From Salticus scenicus (Eukaryota > Arthropoda > Arachnida > Araneae > Salticidae): DNA of 64,000 nt. Position 1 is the first letter of the stretch; each line of letters starts with the position of its first letter. Shown in pieces: positions 18,559 through 32,200 of the stretch. Below the pieces are notes generated by a model. It searched no databases. It was not told where the DNA came from and worked only from the letters and a program-made list of their open reading frames with translations. Position numbers and translations under genes: made by a program. Location: NCBI GenBank assembly GCA_963930645.1, contig OZ005653.1:115740259-115804258 (forward strand), in the 5' to 3' direction.

Positions 18559-19909
18559 TATATATATATACATACATACATATAAATGATTAACTCGTTA
18601 TATAAAAAAATACGTTTCTGAGGGGCGCTGCCATCCACTCAACCCCCCCCCCTCCCGTTCTATCTGTCTATCTACATCTGTAGCACATATGTGTGTATGC
18701 ATATTTCCTTGTAACTCCTCATAAATACTTCTACAAAATTGCATGGCAAATGATTGCATAATAAATTGGAATTATTTTGTGTTGCCTTGTAAACAAATTT
18801 CCAATTATATGTCTATCACTTTTTTATAGAAACTATGCTTTAAACATTCTTAAAACATGTTTATTTCATTATGTTTAATGGAGAGTAGCCATGTTAAAAT
18901 GCCCTTATAAGAAATGCTGTTTATAGATCGTAATGATACGGATTTTTTTTATATGTTCCTGCAGACTAGTTGTAGTTATTATATACACAGTTATAAACTA
19001 TACAACAAATTTATTGTGATCCATTAATATTTAAACCACATTTAACATTATTTGGAGGACTACAAAATACCTTCGGCATAGTTGTGTACGGTCCTGTAAA
19101 TAAATGATTTAGTCTATACATACCTTTTGTCTAGAGAAAACATGCGCTTAAGCATCTTAAAAATGCATACTAATCCCAGTCTCTTGAATTTAGCGTAAAG
19201 AATTTGACATAATTTGGATGATTACGAGACATTGTTGGAAGATTTTGGTAAGGTCCTGTACATATATATTAATTATTGTCTAAGCATACATTTTCTTCAA
19301 AAAGTACACTTTAAAGCATCTCAATAACGTTTCTTGAATTCATTTCTTTAAATGCAGTGTAACCATGTTAAACACATTTTCTACAGAAAACATGCTTTAA
19401 CCATTTGACCGATTTTGAAAAGGGCAAAATTGTAATGTTGTTTTCACCGTAGAGTTCTTTCTATGTACTAAAATAATACTTAGTTCAACTTGAGATTTCA
19501 AATTAACTATGAGCATGATTATAATACTCATGACTATTGTTTAGACCTTCAAATTAAAAAAAAAATGTATAAATATATAAATATATAATTTTAAATTATA
19601 AGTGTATTTCAGAAAAAAAGTAAAGATTAGTGACCGGATATATCCGTGACCGGATATATCAGATGGTTAAAGCAACTCAATAAAGTGTGTTAATTTCTTT
19701 TTGTTGAAAGCAGTGTAACCATGTTAAAATGCGCTTAAAGGAAATCTGCCCATAAGCCGTGATGATAAGAAAATTTTGCTGTGTCCCTGTACACGAAGAA
19801 TAAACAATATGTGCACTAAAAATTATACAGATATTTTTGTGAACCCCCTAAACATGTGTACCGATTTGCAAGTCAGTCGGGGGAATTTTGCGGCCTCTGT
19901 TTCAATACG
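18559..19909. repeat. Spacer with irregular diverged repeats
   Basis: Recurring blocks include CATG(C)TTAA-CATCTTAA at about 18830, 19137 and 19385, GTAACCATGTTAAA at about 18888, 19361 and 19712, and a doubled GTGACCGGATATATCC (19630-19662). Spacing is uneven (165-470 bp), so this looks like an old, decayed array. No gene. Confidence 0.4.
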
Positions 19910-19911
19910 TA

Positions 19912-21135
19912 CAGCTTGATTCAAAATTAATGTGACCAATTTTAAAAGCAAGTAATTATTTACGGTAAATTTTAATCGCTTTGCCATCAGTTTTATTTTA
20001 AAAGTGAGACGTTTAAATTATCAATCTAGCTATTTTTATTAGTGGGAGAAAATTATGGCTCTGAAATTAGATCCTCAAACCCGAAAAGAAATTTTACAAC
20101 TTTTGAAAGATGGTTGCTCAAATTATGTTATAAATAAAGCATTTAAAAATCAGAAAAGACATTTTTCTAATGGATTATTATTTAAACTTCGAAAAGAAAT
20201 AAAATTTGGCAATCAAAAGGTCCAGGAAAAAAATGTGGACGAAAGGAAGTCCTTGGTGAAAAAGGAAAAAAGAAGCTGAAAAGACATATCACTGTAGAAA
20301 ATCATCTGCCTCAAATAACTTTAGAAAATAAACTACAGGTATTGCATTCTACAATTTGTCGTCAGATAAAGAAAATTGGCTATACAAATGTAAATAAACC
20401 AGTCTGTCATCATTTCTACGAAGACCGTAGAAAAACAAAGAAAACATTCTTGGCCTCTGTATTTAATGGTACGCAAAGGTAGATACAAAACATGGATAGC
20501 TTCAGATGAAACAGTTTCATCTGTCATCCACAACTGGAAAAACGAAGATACAATATATTTCACACGAAAAGACGCAGCTGTTTTGCAAAAGGCAAGTTGG
20601 ACGTCAGGTGTTATGGTATGGATGGTAATGTCCTCTCAAGGCTTTGTAAAACAAAGGCTAAAATTAATGCTAAATACAATCAGAATAAAGTTTTGAAGCA
20701 CATGATCAAAGAAAGTAAACGTCTTTACCCTCAAGAAAACTTTGTTTTTCACCAAGATTCTGCACCATGTCATACTGAAAAACCAGCTATAAAATGGCTG
20801 AAAGATAAAAAAAAAATAAATTTTCTTCCTCCTGCAAATGTCTACCATCATCCCCTAACTGTGCTCCTTGCGATTATTTTTCTGGACGGATACTTAAAAA
20901 AACAATTAAGTAAACGTAAAGTAAAAACACTGCAAGGGCTTCAAAAAGCAATCAAAGAGGAAGTTGGAAAAATACCCCTAAAAATGGTCGAAAAAGCTCT
21001 TTTGGCTTGGTCTAAACGTTTACTCAGAGTATACTATGCTAAAGGAAACCACATTGAAAATTTCATGTAAGTAACTTAATTCAATAAAAATTTCTGATGC
21101 TTTGAAATTGGTCACACTAATTATGAATCAATCTG
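19912..21135 (+). mobile_element. Tc1/mariner-type transposon, inactive
   Basis: 1,224 bp. Terminal inverted repeats begin CAGCTTGATTCAAAATTAAT on the left and CAGATTGATTCATAATTAGT on the right (inverted), both running into GTGACCAATTT. TA flanks both ends (19910-19911 and 21136-21137). It contains a transposase gene broken by several frame changes. Confidence 0.8.
20055..21070 (+). pseudogene. Tc1/mariner transposase, frameshifted
   Basis: Starts at ATG 20055 with a helix-turn-helix-type N-terminus (MALKLDPQTRKEILQLLKDG). Pieces then follow in changing frames: 20466-20696 (with ASDE, first catalytic Asp) and 20597-21070 (FHQDSAPCHT, second Asp; C-terminus VYYAKGNHIENFM). The third acidic residue lies in SPNCAPCDYF at about 20855-20880, in another frame, roughly 38 codons after the second, so the triad is D-D-D with D37-39 spacing. 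The enzyme would have cut and pasted the element at TA sites. At least three indels make it dead. Confidence 0.75.
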
Positions 21136-21137
21136 TA

Positions 21138-21799
21138 CATATTCTGCTCATAGGTCCTAATCATAAAACATTTGGTATATGTCCTTGAACACGAACTACA
21201 AATAGACTACACACGCAAAACTATACAGCTGATTCTGTGTGACTCATGAACAAACTCATGTAACAAATTTGAAGTCAATAGGATGTTTATTGCGTTCCCT
21301 ATTGCGTCACATACATACATACAGATATACAAATAGACAGAAGCTTTTTGAGTCTCCACTCTCAACATGGTGTCTCAACATTTGAGTCTCCACTCTCTAC
21401 TGATGTTTCGGCAATAACACACAGAAATCGATTGTGACTGAGATTGAAATAAATTAAATACTTATAATACTATATTATCAAAATAATAACTATATTTTGC
21501 AGAAAATAAGGAGAATAGAAAAAAATATAAAAAGAAAACTAAAGGAAATAATTCTGTAGAAAAAATTGTAGAGAATAAGAAAATGAATAGAGAATCAATA
21601 GAAATCAATAGGGTTTTTGCTACGGTGATCTCTAGCGTTCGTTAAATACACCAAAATAAAAATGTCGAATTTTTTCATGATTTCAATACTTTCCTTACAT
21701 ATCTATATTCGGAAACTAAAAATAAGTTTTCGTATTTAAGTATAAAATTTATCTGACTTTATTATATATATATATATATATAATATACATATATATATG
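21138..21799. other. Spacer
   Basis: Includes ACATACATACATACAGATATAC and a doubled GAGTCTCCACTCTC, plus (TA)n near 21765-21780. No gene seen. Confidence 0.4.
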
Positions 21800-21972
21800 C
21801 AGTTGAACCTCGTTAACGTGAATTACTTTTAACATGAACTGTTTCCACAATCCCCGTCAAAATGAAGATTAGTTTAGTTATATGAAGAATAGTTACTAAT
21901 AGCATGAACTACCGATAACATGAAAAAAAAATTTATTCCTCTTGAGATTCACACGTTTACGAGGTCTGACTG
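21800..21972. mobile_element. Pogo/Tigger-type MITE, diverged
   Basis: The left end CAGTTGAACCTCGTTAACGT and the inverted right end CAGTCAGACCTCGTAAACGT match the CAGTNNNACCTCG pogo/Tigger pattern. TA follows the right end. 173 bp, non-coding. Confidence 0.6.
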
Positions 21973-22550
21973 TAATATATATATAATAAAAATAATTAAT
22001 TTAAAATATAGACTTTTTCAAAAGTTTATGTCATCAATCTTTATAAATTATTGAACAAAACTTTGCGTTAGGATTTTTTTTTTTTTTTTTTTTTTTTAGC
22101 TTATAGATATTTTTAGTGTGTATCATTAGGAATTCTCTTTCTATTTAAAATAATTTAAAAAAAATAAAGTTAGTACGGTGCAACAATAAATCTTCCCGTA
22201 GAATATCGTTAGCTATATCTCACAAAAAACTTGCAATACTTAGGATAATACACTTTTTAAAATTCAAAAATGTTTATATTTTAGTCAGTCATAGATGAAT
22301 AGACTTTGTAGAGAGATTCTCACTTTTCTATAGTACTGTTATTGAACAAGTAAAAAATGACTGATGAGCATTAAATTCCTTTTTAAAAAGAAAGGAAAAG
22401 TAATTGCAATAAATCTTGACTGCTTTGACATTGAAAAAATATATATAAACCTTTTTATTTTTTTATTTTTTTATTTTAAGAATGGTAAAAATTAAAATGA
22501 ATTTAGATACTTTGAGGCAGATTATCAGAAACAAGAAACTATATTATATA
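21973..22550. other. AT-rich spacer
   Basis: Holds a T-run (about 22075-22098). No gene or array seen. Confidence 0.4.
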
Positions 22551-23808
22551 CACTGCTTCTCATATTTATAAGGACACTTTATGTTTTGAAAAAACTAATG
22601 TAAAAATAATTGTGAACAAGATTATACTAAATGCATTTAATATATCTAGTATTCTAAAAACTCAAAACTGCTATAATTTTTTTAATGTGAAACAAAATTA
22701 ATAAAAAACAGTGCAAAATATTTTTTTCTCCAAGTTTTTAGATGTTCATAATTATAGGGACAATCAAGATTTTTTTTCCTTTTATTTAACTTATAAGCGG
22801 ATAAATTACAGTTGATATGCGAATTTGTTAACTACTGGGCTAGATTAATTCATATATAAGCCTTCAATTTTTCTTGGACGGACATTACTGATAATTCCTC
22901 GAAAAAAAGAACGTTCATGTAGTGAAGTATGATAAATGTGTTTTTTAAGTGGAAGTATAATTTCAATACGCCGAATTTCTAATGAAATTCGAAGGTCTAA
23001 AATTGCTGAAGGAAATGTGATCAAACGTTGAACTGCTGGTTTGATAGGTGAGAGAACTGATGCAAAATCAGAGTTGTTTTACAGAGATCGAAGACTCATA
23101 ATTCCTCTTACTGTTCTACTCATAATGACTGCTACTGAATTTGCTCGTAATTTTTAACGAAAGGTTGGGGGTCCACATTTATGCATGTTTAAAATAATTA
23201 ATAATATGTTAAAATGAATAAAAATACCTGTAATTATCAATAAGCATTTAATGGGGGAAAAATCGTCTGTGTTAAAGTTGAATAAAGACAATATTAAATG
23301 GTAAAATGTTGCATTTTCCATTTTATTCTTAATTCACCAAATGGTTTTTACAGTTACTGGCACGATCTGAAGATAGCTAAAGACAGAGCAGATTTTTTAA
23401 AGGCAGATATGAATCGGGCATTTTAAAGTTGCATCTATGGTGCTCTGGGGAGCTGTTTCTACTGAAGGCAGAATGCATTTAGTAATTTTTTCTATTATTA
23501 TAATCATCAAGAGAATATCCGCAAATTTTAAACGTGGAATTCTCAGATTTCTGTTATATTTTGGGGGTAATAATATTTTTTTCAACAAGACTTTCATTTT
23601 TTATCTTCTTCTAGAGCAATAGGAAATAGTTTGAAGAAAGAAACTTCTGTATTATTGCCTTTCCCGTGACCTAAAATTTGAAGAAACCTTAACTTATCAT
23701 ATTAGAAAAGTGCATGCAAGTGGAAGGCAATTTTAAAGAGTTTAAATGTATTCAGAATATAATCTATGCTGTATGAAATGGTATAGAAGCTGAATATTTA
23801 AAAAAAAA

Positions 23809-23844
<36 letters not shown>

Positions 23845-24139
23845 TCGAGAGAATGTTTGACTGTTTCACCCTAAAAAGAGACCCCATTAAATAATAACTT
23901 AAAGAATAACTGAAAAAAAATTTACTAAGTTTCGAGCTGTCCTTATAATGGTGAACACCTGAAAAATCATCTTTTTGACCGTATTTAAAGTTTTTAAAGA
24001 TAGAAAAAACGACAATTTTTTAAAAATATAGTCTATTAATGAAATTCAAATTAATAAAAAATATATTTGTTTAAATAATAGTATTCAGTGTTTAGTTAAT
24101 ATAGAAAAACGGGTGTCCTTATAACTATGAGAACCAGTG
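22551..24139 (+). mobile_element. Tc1-type transposon, decayed
   Basis: 1,589 bp. The left end CACTGCTTCTCATATTTATA and the inverted right end CACTGGTTCTCATAGTTATA both continue AAGGACAC. TA lies on both sides. The interior has a transposase remnant on the plus strand and an expanded (TA)n at 23814-23842. Confidence 0.75.
22900..23640 (+). pseudogene. Tc1-type transposase remnant
   Basis: A frame beginning near 23425 encodes MVLWGAVSTEGRMHLVIF, the strand around the first catalytic region in Tc1 transposases, and FGGNNIFFNKT, the damaged counterpart of the usual second-Asp block. Upstream, 22900-23110 carries recognisable but frame-broken helix-turn-helix sequence (CCTCGAAAAAAAGAACGTTC onward). 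Many stops; nonfunctional. Outer limits are approximate. Confidence 0.55.
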
Positions 24140-24141
24140 TA

Positions 24142-24449
24142 ATAAGTACAAAACATAGAATAAACACCATGAAATGCAAGAGCTCGAAACAATCGATTAA
24201 GCTAAATAAGAATATAAATCGAAATAAGATACGATCCTTCATCAGGAGAACAAAGTAGGCACGTGTGCTGCAAAAAAAGTGACAACGCAATAAATGATGT
24301 ACTCGTTCTTACTTTGTTCGCCTGTCGAAGGGTAGTGTCTTTTTTTTTTACATAAAACAATTGTTGTGAGTTCTCGTATTTTATGGTGTTTATTCAATTT
24401 TCTATAGTGTTTTTTTTTTATAAACCATATTCTACATTATCTACATGTT

Positions 24450-24492
<43 letters not shown>

Positions 24493-25489
24493 GCTTTAAA
24501 TGTTAATTTTAAAGTTTTCTATAAACTCTGACTTAGCCCATTAAAACTAGAAATAATGATTTTTTTTCTAAATACAAACAGTAATACTCATTATTTTGAT
24601 CATATATAACAATAATTTAAAATAAGATTATTAAAATTAGTCTTATCTTACTAAATACAGGGTGTTGCATTTGTACAACTTCAGTGGAATAAGAGTATAT
24701 AATGAAGACCAATAAATGTTTACGGACATTTCCTTGAGAGATTATAAAACAGCAAACACTACAGATGAATTTAAAAGTAATTACTTTATTGTGAAACTTT
24801 TTATTATTAAAAAAAGAAAAAAAAAAAAAAAACAAGTTATGTAAACTGATTCAAATATGATGATTTTCAAATGTTTTGGATTGATTAGTGCTTCTAGTTC
24901 GAAATTTATTTTTAAATATAAAATTAATTTCAGATTTTTTTTTTTTTTTTGGTAATAAAATAAACATATATCCTTTCCTTATTTAAAAATAATACTGAAT
25001 ATAAAATATCGTTTTAGTTTACTATTAAACGCAATTACTTCTGGTGTTGCGTGAACGCAACACCAGAGGGTAATGGATTAATGCAGAAAGTAATTTACAG
25101 TTACTTTGGCAAATGAGCATTAAATATATTTTTATATTAACATAATAGCGCTTTACGTTCTGTTTTTCTCAATAGCAGAAAATATAATTTAACGAATGGT
25201 ATTTTTGTTTCATGTAATAGTTAATTTAGTAAATAAGTTTCAGTGTAATAACCCTAAACTTGAATTTGCGTAGTTAGAAATTTTAAGGGTCTGAAACAGC
25301 GTAGTGGAATTCAATAGGGCCACATTTGTTTAAAGTGACATATTTAGATTGAAAGGTTTCAGTCACAAACGAATGAGATAGTACGACAATAAGAATTTCC
25401 GCAGGTTGGAAACCAGCTAACAATAAAGGAGTCTTGTTTGTACACTGAGATAAAATTATGTGAAAGATATTTAGAAATTAAATTGAGGC
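24142..25489. other. AT-rich spacer with hairpin
   Basis: Contains (TA)n at about 24457-24490, A/T runs, and a hairpin at 25034-25072. No gene seen. Confidence 0.4.
25034..25072. repeat. Near-perfect short palindrome
   Basis: CTGGTGTTGCGT, GA, ACGCAACACCAG: a 12-bp stem that extends, with a small mismatch, to ATTAC/GTAAT. It is GC-rich in an AT-rich setting. It may be a transposon footprint or cruciform. Confidence 0.5.
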
Positions 25490-25895
25490 TCTAGTGAAAA
25501 TAGTTACATGTAATCCTGAAAAAATCTAGTTCCTTTTCTAGCGACTTCTAAAAACCCCTATTAAAAATTCTAGAGTGTTTTTCTATATTATCGTGGTCAT
25601 ATTTATTAAAAAATCTCTGCAAATAAATGCGAACACAAGAAATGAGACTTAGTGGCTAAAAGATTGGTATATGACCCTATTCTAGAACATCAAACGAGAA
25701 TTTCTTGCAATGGGAAGGATTCATAACAATCATAATATTCATAATATTGTTTCATCATCTATAAAAGTTTAAAATAGAAATTATCGATCATTTTGCCTAT
25801 CCAGGCTATTTTTTTTATCTTATACGCATAGCTCAGAAATCTGTATTTCTAGTTTAGGTAATCAGAAAATGACTCCTATTTTTCTAGATGAATAC
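25490..25895. repeat. Dispersed repeat family A, copy 3 (uninterrupted)
   Basis: Runs without a break through the junctions that are interrupted in copy 1, including TTCTAGAGTGTTTTTCTATA, AATGCGAACAC, ACGAGAATTTCTTGC and TTGCCTATCCAGG. It serves as the empty-site reference for the insertions at 1208 and 7725. Confidence 0.6.
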
Positions 25896-26397
25896 GGTAT
25901 ATATATATATATATAGTATCCAGTGGGTTGTGGGCGTTTAATTACTTTAAGAATACTAATTCTATTATTTACTAATTATTTAAACTTTAATAATGAAAGT
26001 TAAATTATATTACAATTTTTACATAGATGCTAATGAACATTTAAAGTTGCTTATCAAAAGTCATTTCAATATTACGTCAAATTGTTCACATCTCGTCACA
26101 TAGATAAGTCATTTGGCACTTCACTAAAGGCGTTGAATGTGAAAACCAAAGTATTCAAATACAGGCATTACGTCCGTCAAGCACACAAGCTCCGTCAAAA
26201 ACTCGTCGAAAACTGAATCTAATTCCTTCAACGCTCTTAGCAGCAGCCCGTTGAGGAAGTAGCGCCGTTCACGTCATGAACATACACTTCCTTTAATATT
26301 CTGAGTGCGGGAAAAAAACCCAAATCACGTGGTCCTGGATTCAGCAGTTGCAGCAAGCGAGGTCAGGGGAAAAGAACTGTCTACTATATATATATAT
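25896..26397. other. Spacer before gypsy element
   Basis: Two short (TA)n tracts (25899-25915 and about 26383-26397). The second is the insertion target of the following LTR element. No gene seen. Confidence 0.4.
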
Positions 26398-26806
26398 TGT
26401 AAAGAAAAAAACTGATACATCATTTATACTTTTCTTCTTTAACATTGACTGTTAAAAACAACTTTTCAGAGCTCCGAGTATTGCGCAATACTATTTGTGA
26501 ATTTTCCCCCCTCCCATCGAACTATGTCACGTGACTCACTCAAAAAGAGAACTGTGATTAACTTTTGTTTTAGTTAGAAGTGTGGTATTGCGGTGTGCAA
26601 ATATGTAGCAGTGGGCTCTCTAGCCGATTAACCAAAAATTTTACAATTAATCAGTTTCATTTCTTTTGTAAATAGTTATTTCTTTTGTGTGCTGTGTATC
26701 ATCGTAATGTGTCCGTGAAATTAAAAATTATATTTTAAGTGTGACAATGAGTCAAGTCACCTTCTTTATAAATTTTAAGAACATTCAATTCTGCATTCGT
26801 TGTTTA
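26398..26806 (+). repeat. 5' LTR of the gypsy element
   Basis: Begins TGTAAAGAAAAAAACTG and ends GCATTCGTTGTTTA. The end lacks the usual CA, so the boundary is uncertain by one or two bases. Confidence 0.8.
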
Positions 26807-28097
26807 AATTGGCATCCCAACGTTGGGCCGAATGACTAAGTGATGTCGGCGGCTAAAGAATGGAAAATAATTACAGATAAGTAAATTTTAATATTTATTT
26901 GATGATTGTTTGAACAGGAGCTAAAGAAATTTGGGCATTGTACAGAGTGTGTTAATAAGTTAACACTTGGAAATATTGATTATCCTAATCAATGATTAGA
27001 TATTTCTTAGAATCTTAATTCTAGATATGTTTAACAGATTACTTCGATCATCCTGATCTTAACGAATTTTAGATCGCCCAGATCTTATTATATTTGCATA
27101 CCAGTTTCCTTTAGTCTCTGGAAGTTATTTTTAGATTCATATTTATTGATATATTAAGAATTTTGATAATTAAACAAGAATGCAGAATGCTATTTCTTAA
27201 GAAATAAGTTGAAATAATGGTGTATTGATGTAAAATAAAATATATTCTAATATAATTCTAACATAGAAAAAATAAATTAAGTAAATCATAGCATCAAGTT
27301 GCTTAGAGTAAATTAAGAACAACATTTCTGTTTTTCGGCGCCATTGCATTTTGCAAGGAAAAATAAACAAGTGAACTTTCATTATTATTGCGTAATCGCT
27401 TTCAGTAAAAGCGAAAAGAAAAAAGTTTTTGTTTACTTTATGATTTATTATGGCATTTTAAAAGATTAAATAAAGGTTGTTGTATAAATATTTTGATCTT
27501 ATTGAACAGATTTATTTCTGATAAATGAATATAGAATAAATATTATTTTCTCTTGAACACATTTACGAATTATAAAATAATAAGCAACTCATAATACATA
27601 ATAATAATAATAAAAGAATGAATAAACAATTTTTTGTTGATGTTGAATAAAACGAATTTTACACAGATTTGTTTATAATAAAGATATATTAAATAGACAT
27701 CTTGTTTGTTTTGTTGAATTGATAATTATATTTTATCATTGGCATTAAAAATAAAATTTTTGGTGGAATCTGTACATTAATTTGAAATATTTTGTATTTT
27801 CAATTACTCAGAAATGTTTCAAGAAGAGTATTTCTTATTTACATTCAAATAATTATTTGAAAATAGGGGTTAAAAGAGTTATTATTTCCTTTATATGTTC
27901 TTTATTACTTTAGTTCTTGAATTTATTTATTGAATAAATTGGTTAATTTAAGTTGTTTAACATATAACAGTAATATATATATATATATATATATATATTA
28001 GTGATCTCTGTGATTTATATAAAATATTTTGGACTATATACGTTCGCGTACTGCACATTTTTAGATATATTTTAAATTATTAAAATTCAGTTTAATC
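26807..28097 (+). other. Leader of the gypsy element, with putative primer site
   Basis: AATTGGCATCCCAACGTTGG follows the LTR where a primer binding site belongs; I cannot name the tRNA. The remaining 1.27 kb is AT-rich, with (TA)n at 27972-27998 just before gag and no sizeable ORF. Confidence 0.5.
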
Positions 28098-29236
28098 ATG
28101 TCTTATATGGCCAGAGGGAAAAAACAAGATCTAATTGAATTAGCGGGCAAATTAGATATTAAAATAGATGAAAATTTAAAACTTTTAGACATTAGAAATG
28201 CTATAGTGGAAAGTCCAGATTATGATGCTGAATTCACAAAAGAATGTTTGAATCGTATCATACGGGATAGGAAAGAAAAAGAAGATTTTGCGCTGAAAGA
28301 AAAAGAATATGAAAGGTTATTTGAACTAGAGAAAAACAAATTACAGGCACAAGCTAGTAATGCTCCTGATGCAGTATTACCTACCATGGCCCTTTCTTCC
28401 GTAGACACAAGCATGCCAAAATTAGAAATAAGCAAATTAATCCCAAATTTCGATCCGAAAACCGCTGATATAACCTTATATTTAGATTTATTTGAAAAAC
28501 AATTAACATTTTTGAAGGTACCAAAGCCAAAGTGGGTCGTATATCTTGTAGGTCTTTTGCCAACTGATGTCGCCAAACTAATTGCAAAAGAATCAGTTGA
28601 TGATGCTCAGAATTATGATAATGTTAAGGAAATTCTCTTAAAACGTTTTAAATTAAGTGCTGAGAAGTTTCGACAACTTTTTGCCCAACACCGTAAATGT
28701 CCAGAAAGTACATGGCGAGATTTTTATTTTGATTTGCAAAACTATTTTGATGGGTGGTTAAAGAATCTAAAGTTTCATCGTTGGAAGAGTTAAAAGATTT
28801 AATATTGGCAGATCAAATAAAAAAGAAAGCTCCTCCCGAATACAAAGAGCATTTTTTGGACCACTGGAGCGAGTGGAACAATCCTCTTGAACTTGCCGAT
28901 AAACTAGATTCATATGAAGAACTTAGACTAGTAAGAAATAAAAATGTTAGAAAGGAATCCCCGAAATTTCCACATCGAAATACTTCCCAAAATTCAAGAA
29001 ATCACCCCCAAAATCCTAAAACTGCGTCATCGAGAGATTATACGAAAAATGAAGATCGACCACGTGTTAGTTGCTATGGTTGTGGCAAACCAGGTGTTAT
29101 TAAGGCTAAATGCTCCGCCTGCTCCCCCTCTTCTAGGAAAAGTTCAGCTGAGTTCAAAACTATTCACCTTCAGTCATTATCTATCGAAGAACCTCAGTCG
29201 ACACTTATAAGAGTAAAAATTAATGGAATAAATTGA
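28098..29236 (+). pseudogene. Gypsy gag, frameshifted
   Basis: ATG at 28098 opens a Lys/Glu-rich N-terminus. The gypsy-type capsid signatures follow: MPKLEISKLIPNFDP, DLFEKQL, VVYLVGLLP, LLKRFKLSAEKFRQLF and TWRDFYFDLQNYF. Between about 28755 and 28790 the frame shifts to 28754-29236, which continues VSSLEELKDLILADQI and ends in a nucleic-acid-binding region with a degenerate knuckle (CYGCGKPGVIKAKC, with the His missing). The TGA at 29234-29236 lies in the same frame as pol, so gag and pol were probably one polyprotein before the stop arose. The neighbouring pol and LTRs fix the element type. Confidence 0.8.
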
Positions 29237-32200
29237 ATAGTGTGTGCTGACACTGGAGCCAGTCACACTATAGCTGGTGAAACATTGTATCACCTCTTAA
29301 CAAAACGAGGTGTAGAATTTGAGAAAACTTGTATGAATGTAACGTTAGCTGATGGTCTCCAAAAAGAAACTGAAATCTATTCAGCCGAAGTAGATGTACA
29401 AATTGAAGGACGATCTTTCCGAATAACTTTGTTTGCGTTACCTACTGCAAAGAATAACAGAACATTGTTGGGAAATGATTTTTTGCGTACTGCTGGAATC
29501 GTTTTGGATATTCGAAATAATATATGGTATTACCATGATAATCCAAAACAGAAATTTGATTTCAGTGAAGATGATTTCAGGCCGTCTGAAAATCCAGTAT
29601 ATTCTGCTGAAGTTAACGAGCTTATGTTAAAAGAAAATGAAGGAGCCCATCTTTCTGATGAACAAAGGTCAGAACTGAATAATTTATTGAATGAATATGA
29701 AGATATCTTTGAACCAGGGAAAGAACCGACTAACAAAATTCAACACTATATTGACACTGGAAGTAGTCCTCCTGTCGCAGTACCGCCGTACCGCATGTCC
29801 CCAGCAAAGAAAGAGATGTTGAAGAAAGAGCTAGACGAGTTGTTAGCTAGCGGAACAATAGAAGAATGTGAATCTCCTTATGCTTCACCGGTGGTGTTAG
29901 TACCTAAGCCTAATGGTCAAGTACGACTTTGCGTAGATTATAGAAAACTAAATTCTATTACAAAGACTGATAAATACCCATTACCCAGAATTGATGATCT
30001 TCTTCACGAAGCTAAACATACCCCTTTTATGTCAACCATTGACTTAAGGAATGGGTACCACCAAATTGAAGTAAATCCTGCGGACCGTGACAAAACTGCG
30101 TTTATTTGTCCCTTTGGAACTTTCCGATACCGGAAAATGCCTTTCGGCCTCAAGAACGCCCCATCAACATTTCAACGTATGATTGATAATTTTAGAAATT
30201 CCTTAAAGAACATATTAGTCCTTTCCTATTTAGATGATATTATCATCTTGTCTGAAACTTTTAATGAACATTTAGATAATTTGAGTGCAGTTTTTAGGAA
30301 ATTACGAGAATTTAAGTTGCACGCTAACCGTGAAAAATGAAATTTCGCTTGCAACCGTGTAAAGTATCTGGGACATTACATTACTAGTAATGGACTTGAA
30401 GCTGATCCTGATAAAATTGCTGCAATTCAAGAAATACCAGCTCCAAAGAATGTAAAGCAACTGCAGTCCTTCCTGCAAAGTTGCTCATGGTATAGAAGGT
30501 TTATCCCAAAATTCTCTGAAGTTGCTAGACCTTTGACTAATTTGACGAAGAAAAACGCTGTTTGGGTTTGGGGAGAAGAACAAGAAATATCTTTCAAAAC
30601 CCTAAAACATCTTCTAATGAGTCCACCCATTCTCAGTCAAAATGATCCAACTAAACCATACATATTAAGAACAGACGCTAGTAACTATGCCCTTGGTGCA
30701 GTTTTGTTACAAGGCACTGGAGCAGAAGAACATCCAATTGAGTATGCAAGTAGGTTACTCACAAAGGCCGAAAGAAACTACTCCACGACTGAAAGAGAGG
30801 CCTTAGCCATCGTATGGGCTTTGGACAAGTTTCGTGCATATATTGAGTGTCAAGAAGTCACTGTAGCAACCGACCATCAACCTCTTAGATGGTTAATGAA
30901 CTTGAAGTCTCCAACAGGTCGCCTCGCGCGATGGGCACTACAGGTACAATCCTTCAACCTGAAGATAGAATACGTGCCTGGTAAGGCTAATGTTGTTGCT
31001 TATATGTTGTCCAGACCCTTCTGTCCACACGAAGAAGGAAAATGTGAAATTTGTTCAATTTCAATAGATATCCCTCCGCGAAGTCCAAGAGAAATACGAG
31101 AAGAACAATTAAAAGATGAAGATATAAAGAAAATTATCGAGTCTTTGGAAAGTATCGATAAGAATGAAGATTTCGCTAACTGGAGTAGTCGTGGTTACTT
31201 GATGAATCAAGGCGTTTTATATAGATATTCTCCCGAAACAGAATCCGAAGAAGCGCAATTAGTAGTCCCGGTTCAAGAGCGAGAAAGAGTGTTAAAAGAG
31301 CATCATGATGCACCCTCAGCTGGACATTACGGAATTGAAGGAACATTCGATAGAATCGCAAAGCGGTACTACTGGACTGGTATGCGAAGATATATTACAG
31401 AATATATTAAGAATTGCCCCGATTGCTGTCGTTATAAACCTAGTAACCAGAAGCCATCTGGATTATTACAAACACCGATCTATAATCAACGATTTGAATC
31501 CCTTTCAATTGATTTATTCGGCCCTTTACCTAAAAGCAATGAAAAGAAATGGATCTTCATCATAGAAGATTGTGCCACCAAATGGGTGGAACTATTTGCA
31601 TTAACTTCCGCAACTGCTAAAGAGTGTGCGATCACTCTAATAGAGGAAGTGTTCCTTAGGTATGGTTTGCCTAGAAGGGTAATAAGCGACAACGGGCCGC
31701 AGTTCGTAAGTGCTGTAATGCAACAAGTTTGTTACATCCTGGGAATCGCACAAACCCTAACTCCGGTTTATCATCCACAGGCAAACCCTGTGGAAAGGAA
31801 GAACAGAGATCTAAAACCCCGTCTGGCCATGTTGGTTGGGAATGATCATACTACCTGGAGTGAGAAGCTACTAATAATTAGATTTGCCCTTAACACAGCA
31901 AAATGTGATTCAACCAGCCAGACAGCTGCATATCTCATGTTTGGGCGAGAACTACGCACTACCGATGATATTGCGCATGATTTCCGAAGTGTTGTTCACA
32001 ATGATAATTTCGTTCCCGAAATAACACCGTACTTGAAGAAATTTGCCAATTTCACTAGACAAGTACGAGATCGAATTGAGGAAAGACAAGACCAGCATAA
32101 ACGCTATGCAGACAGAAAATTTAAAAAGGCTCCTTCTTTCAAGCAAGGTGACAAGGTATGGGTTAATACCCACCCCATTAGTGACTCTAGTAAAAACCGA

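Noticed and set aside
19630..19662. Doubled CCGGATATATCCG palindrome as a protein binding site
   Set aside because: A 16-17 bp tandem duplication in decayed repeat sequence; no evidence of function.
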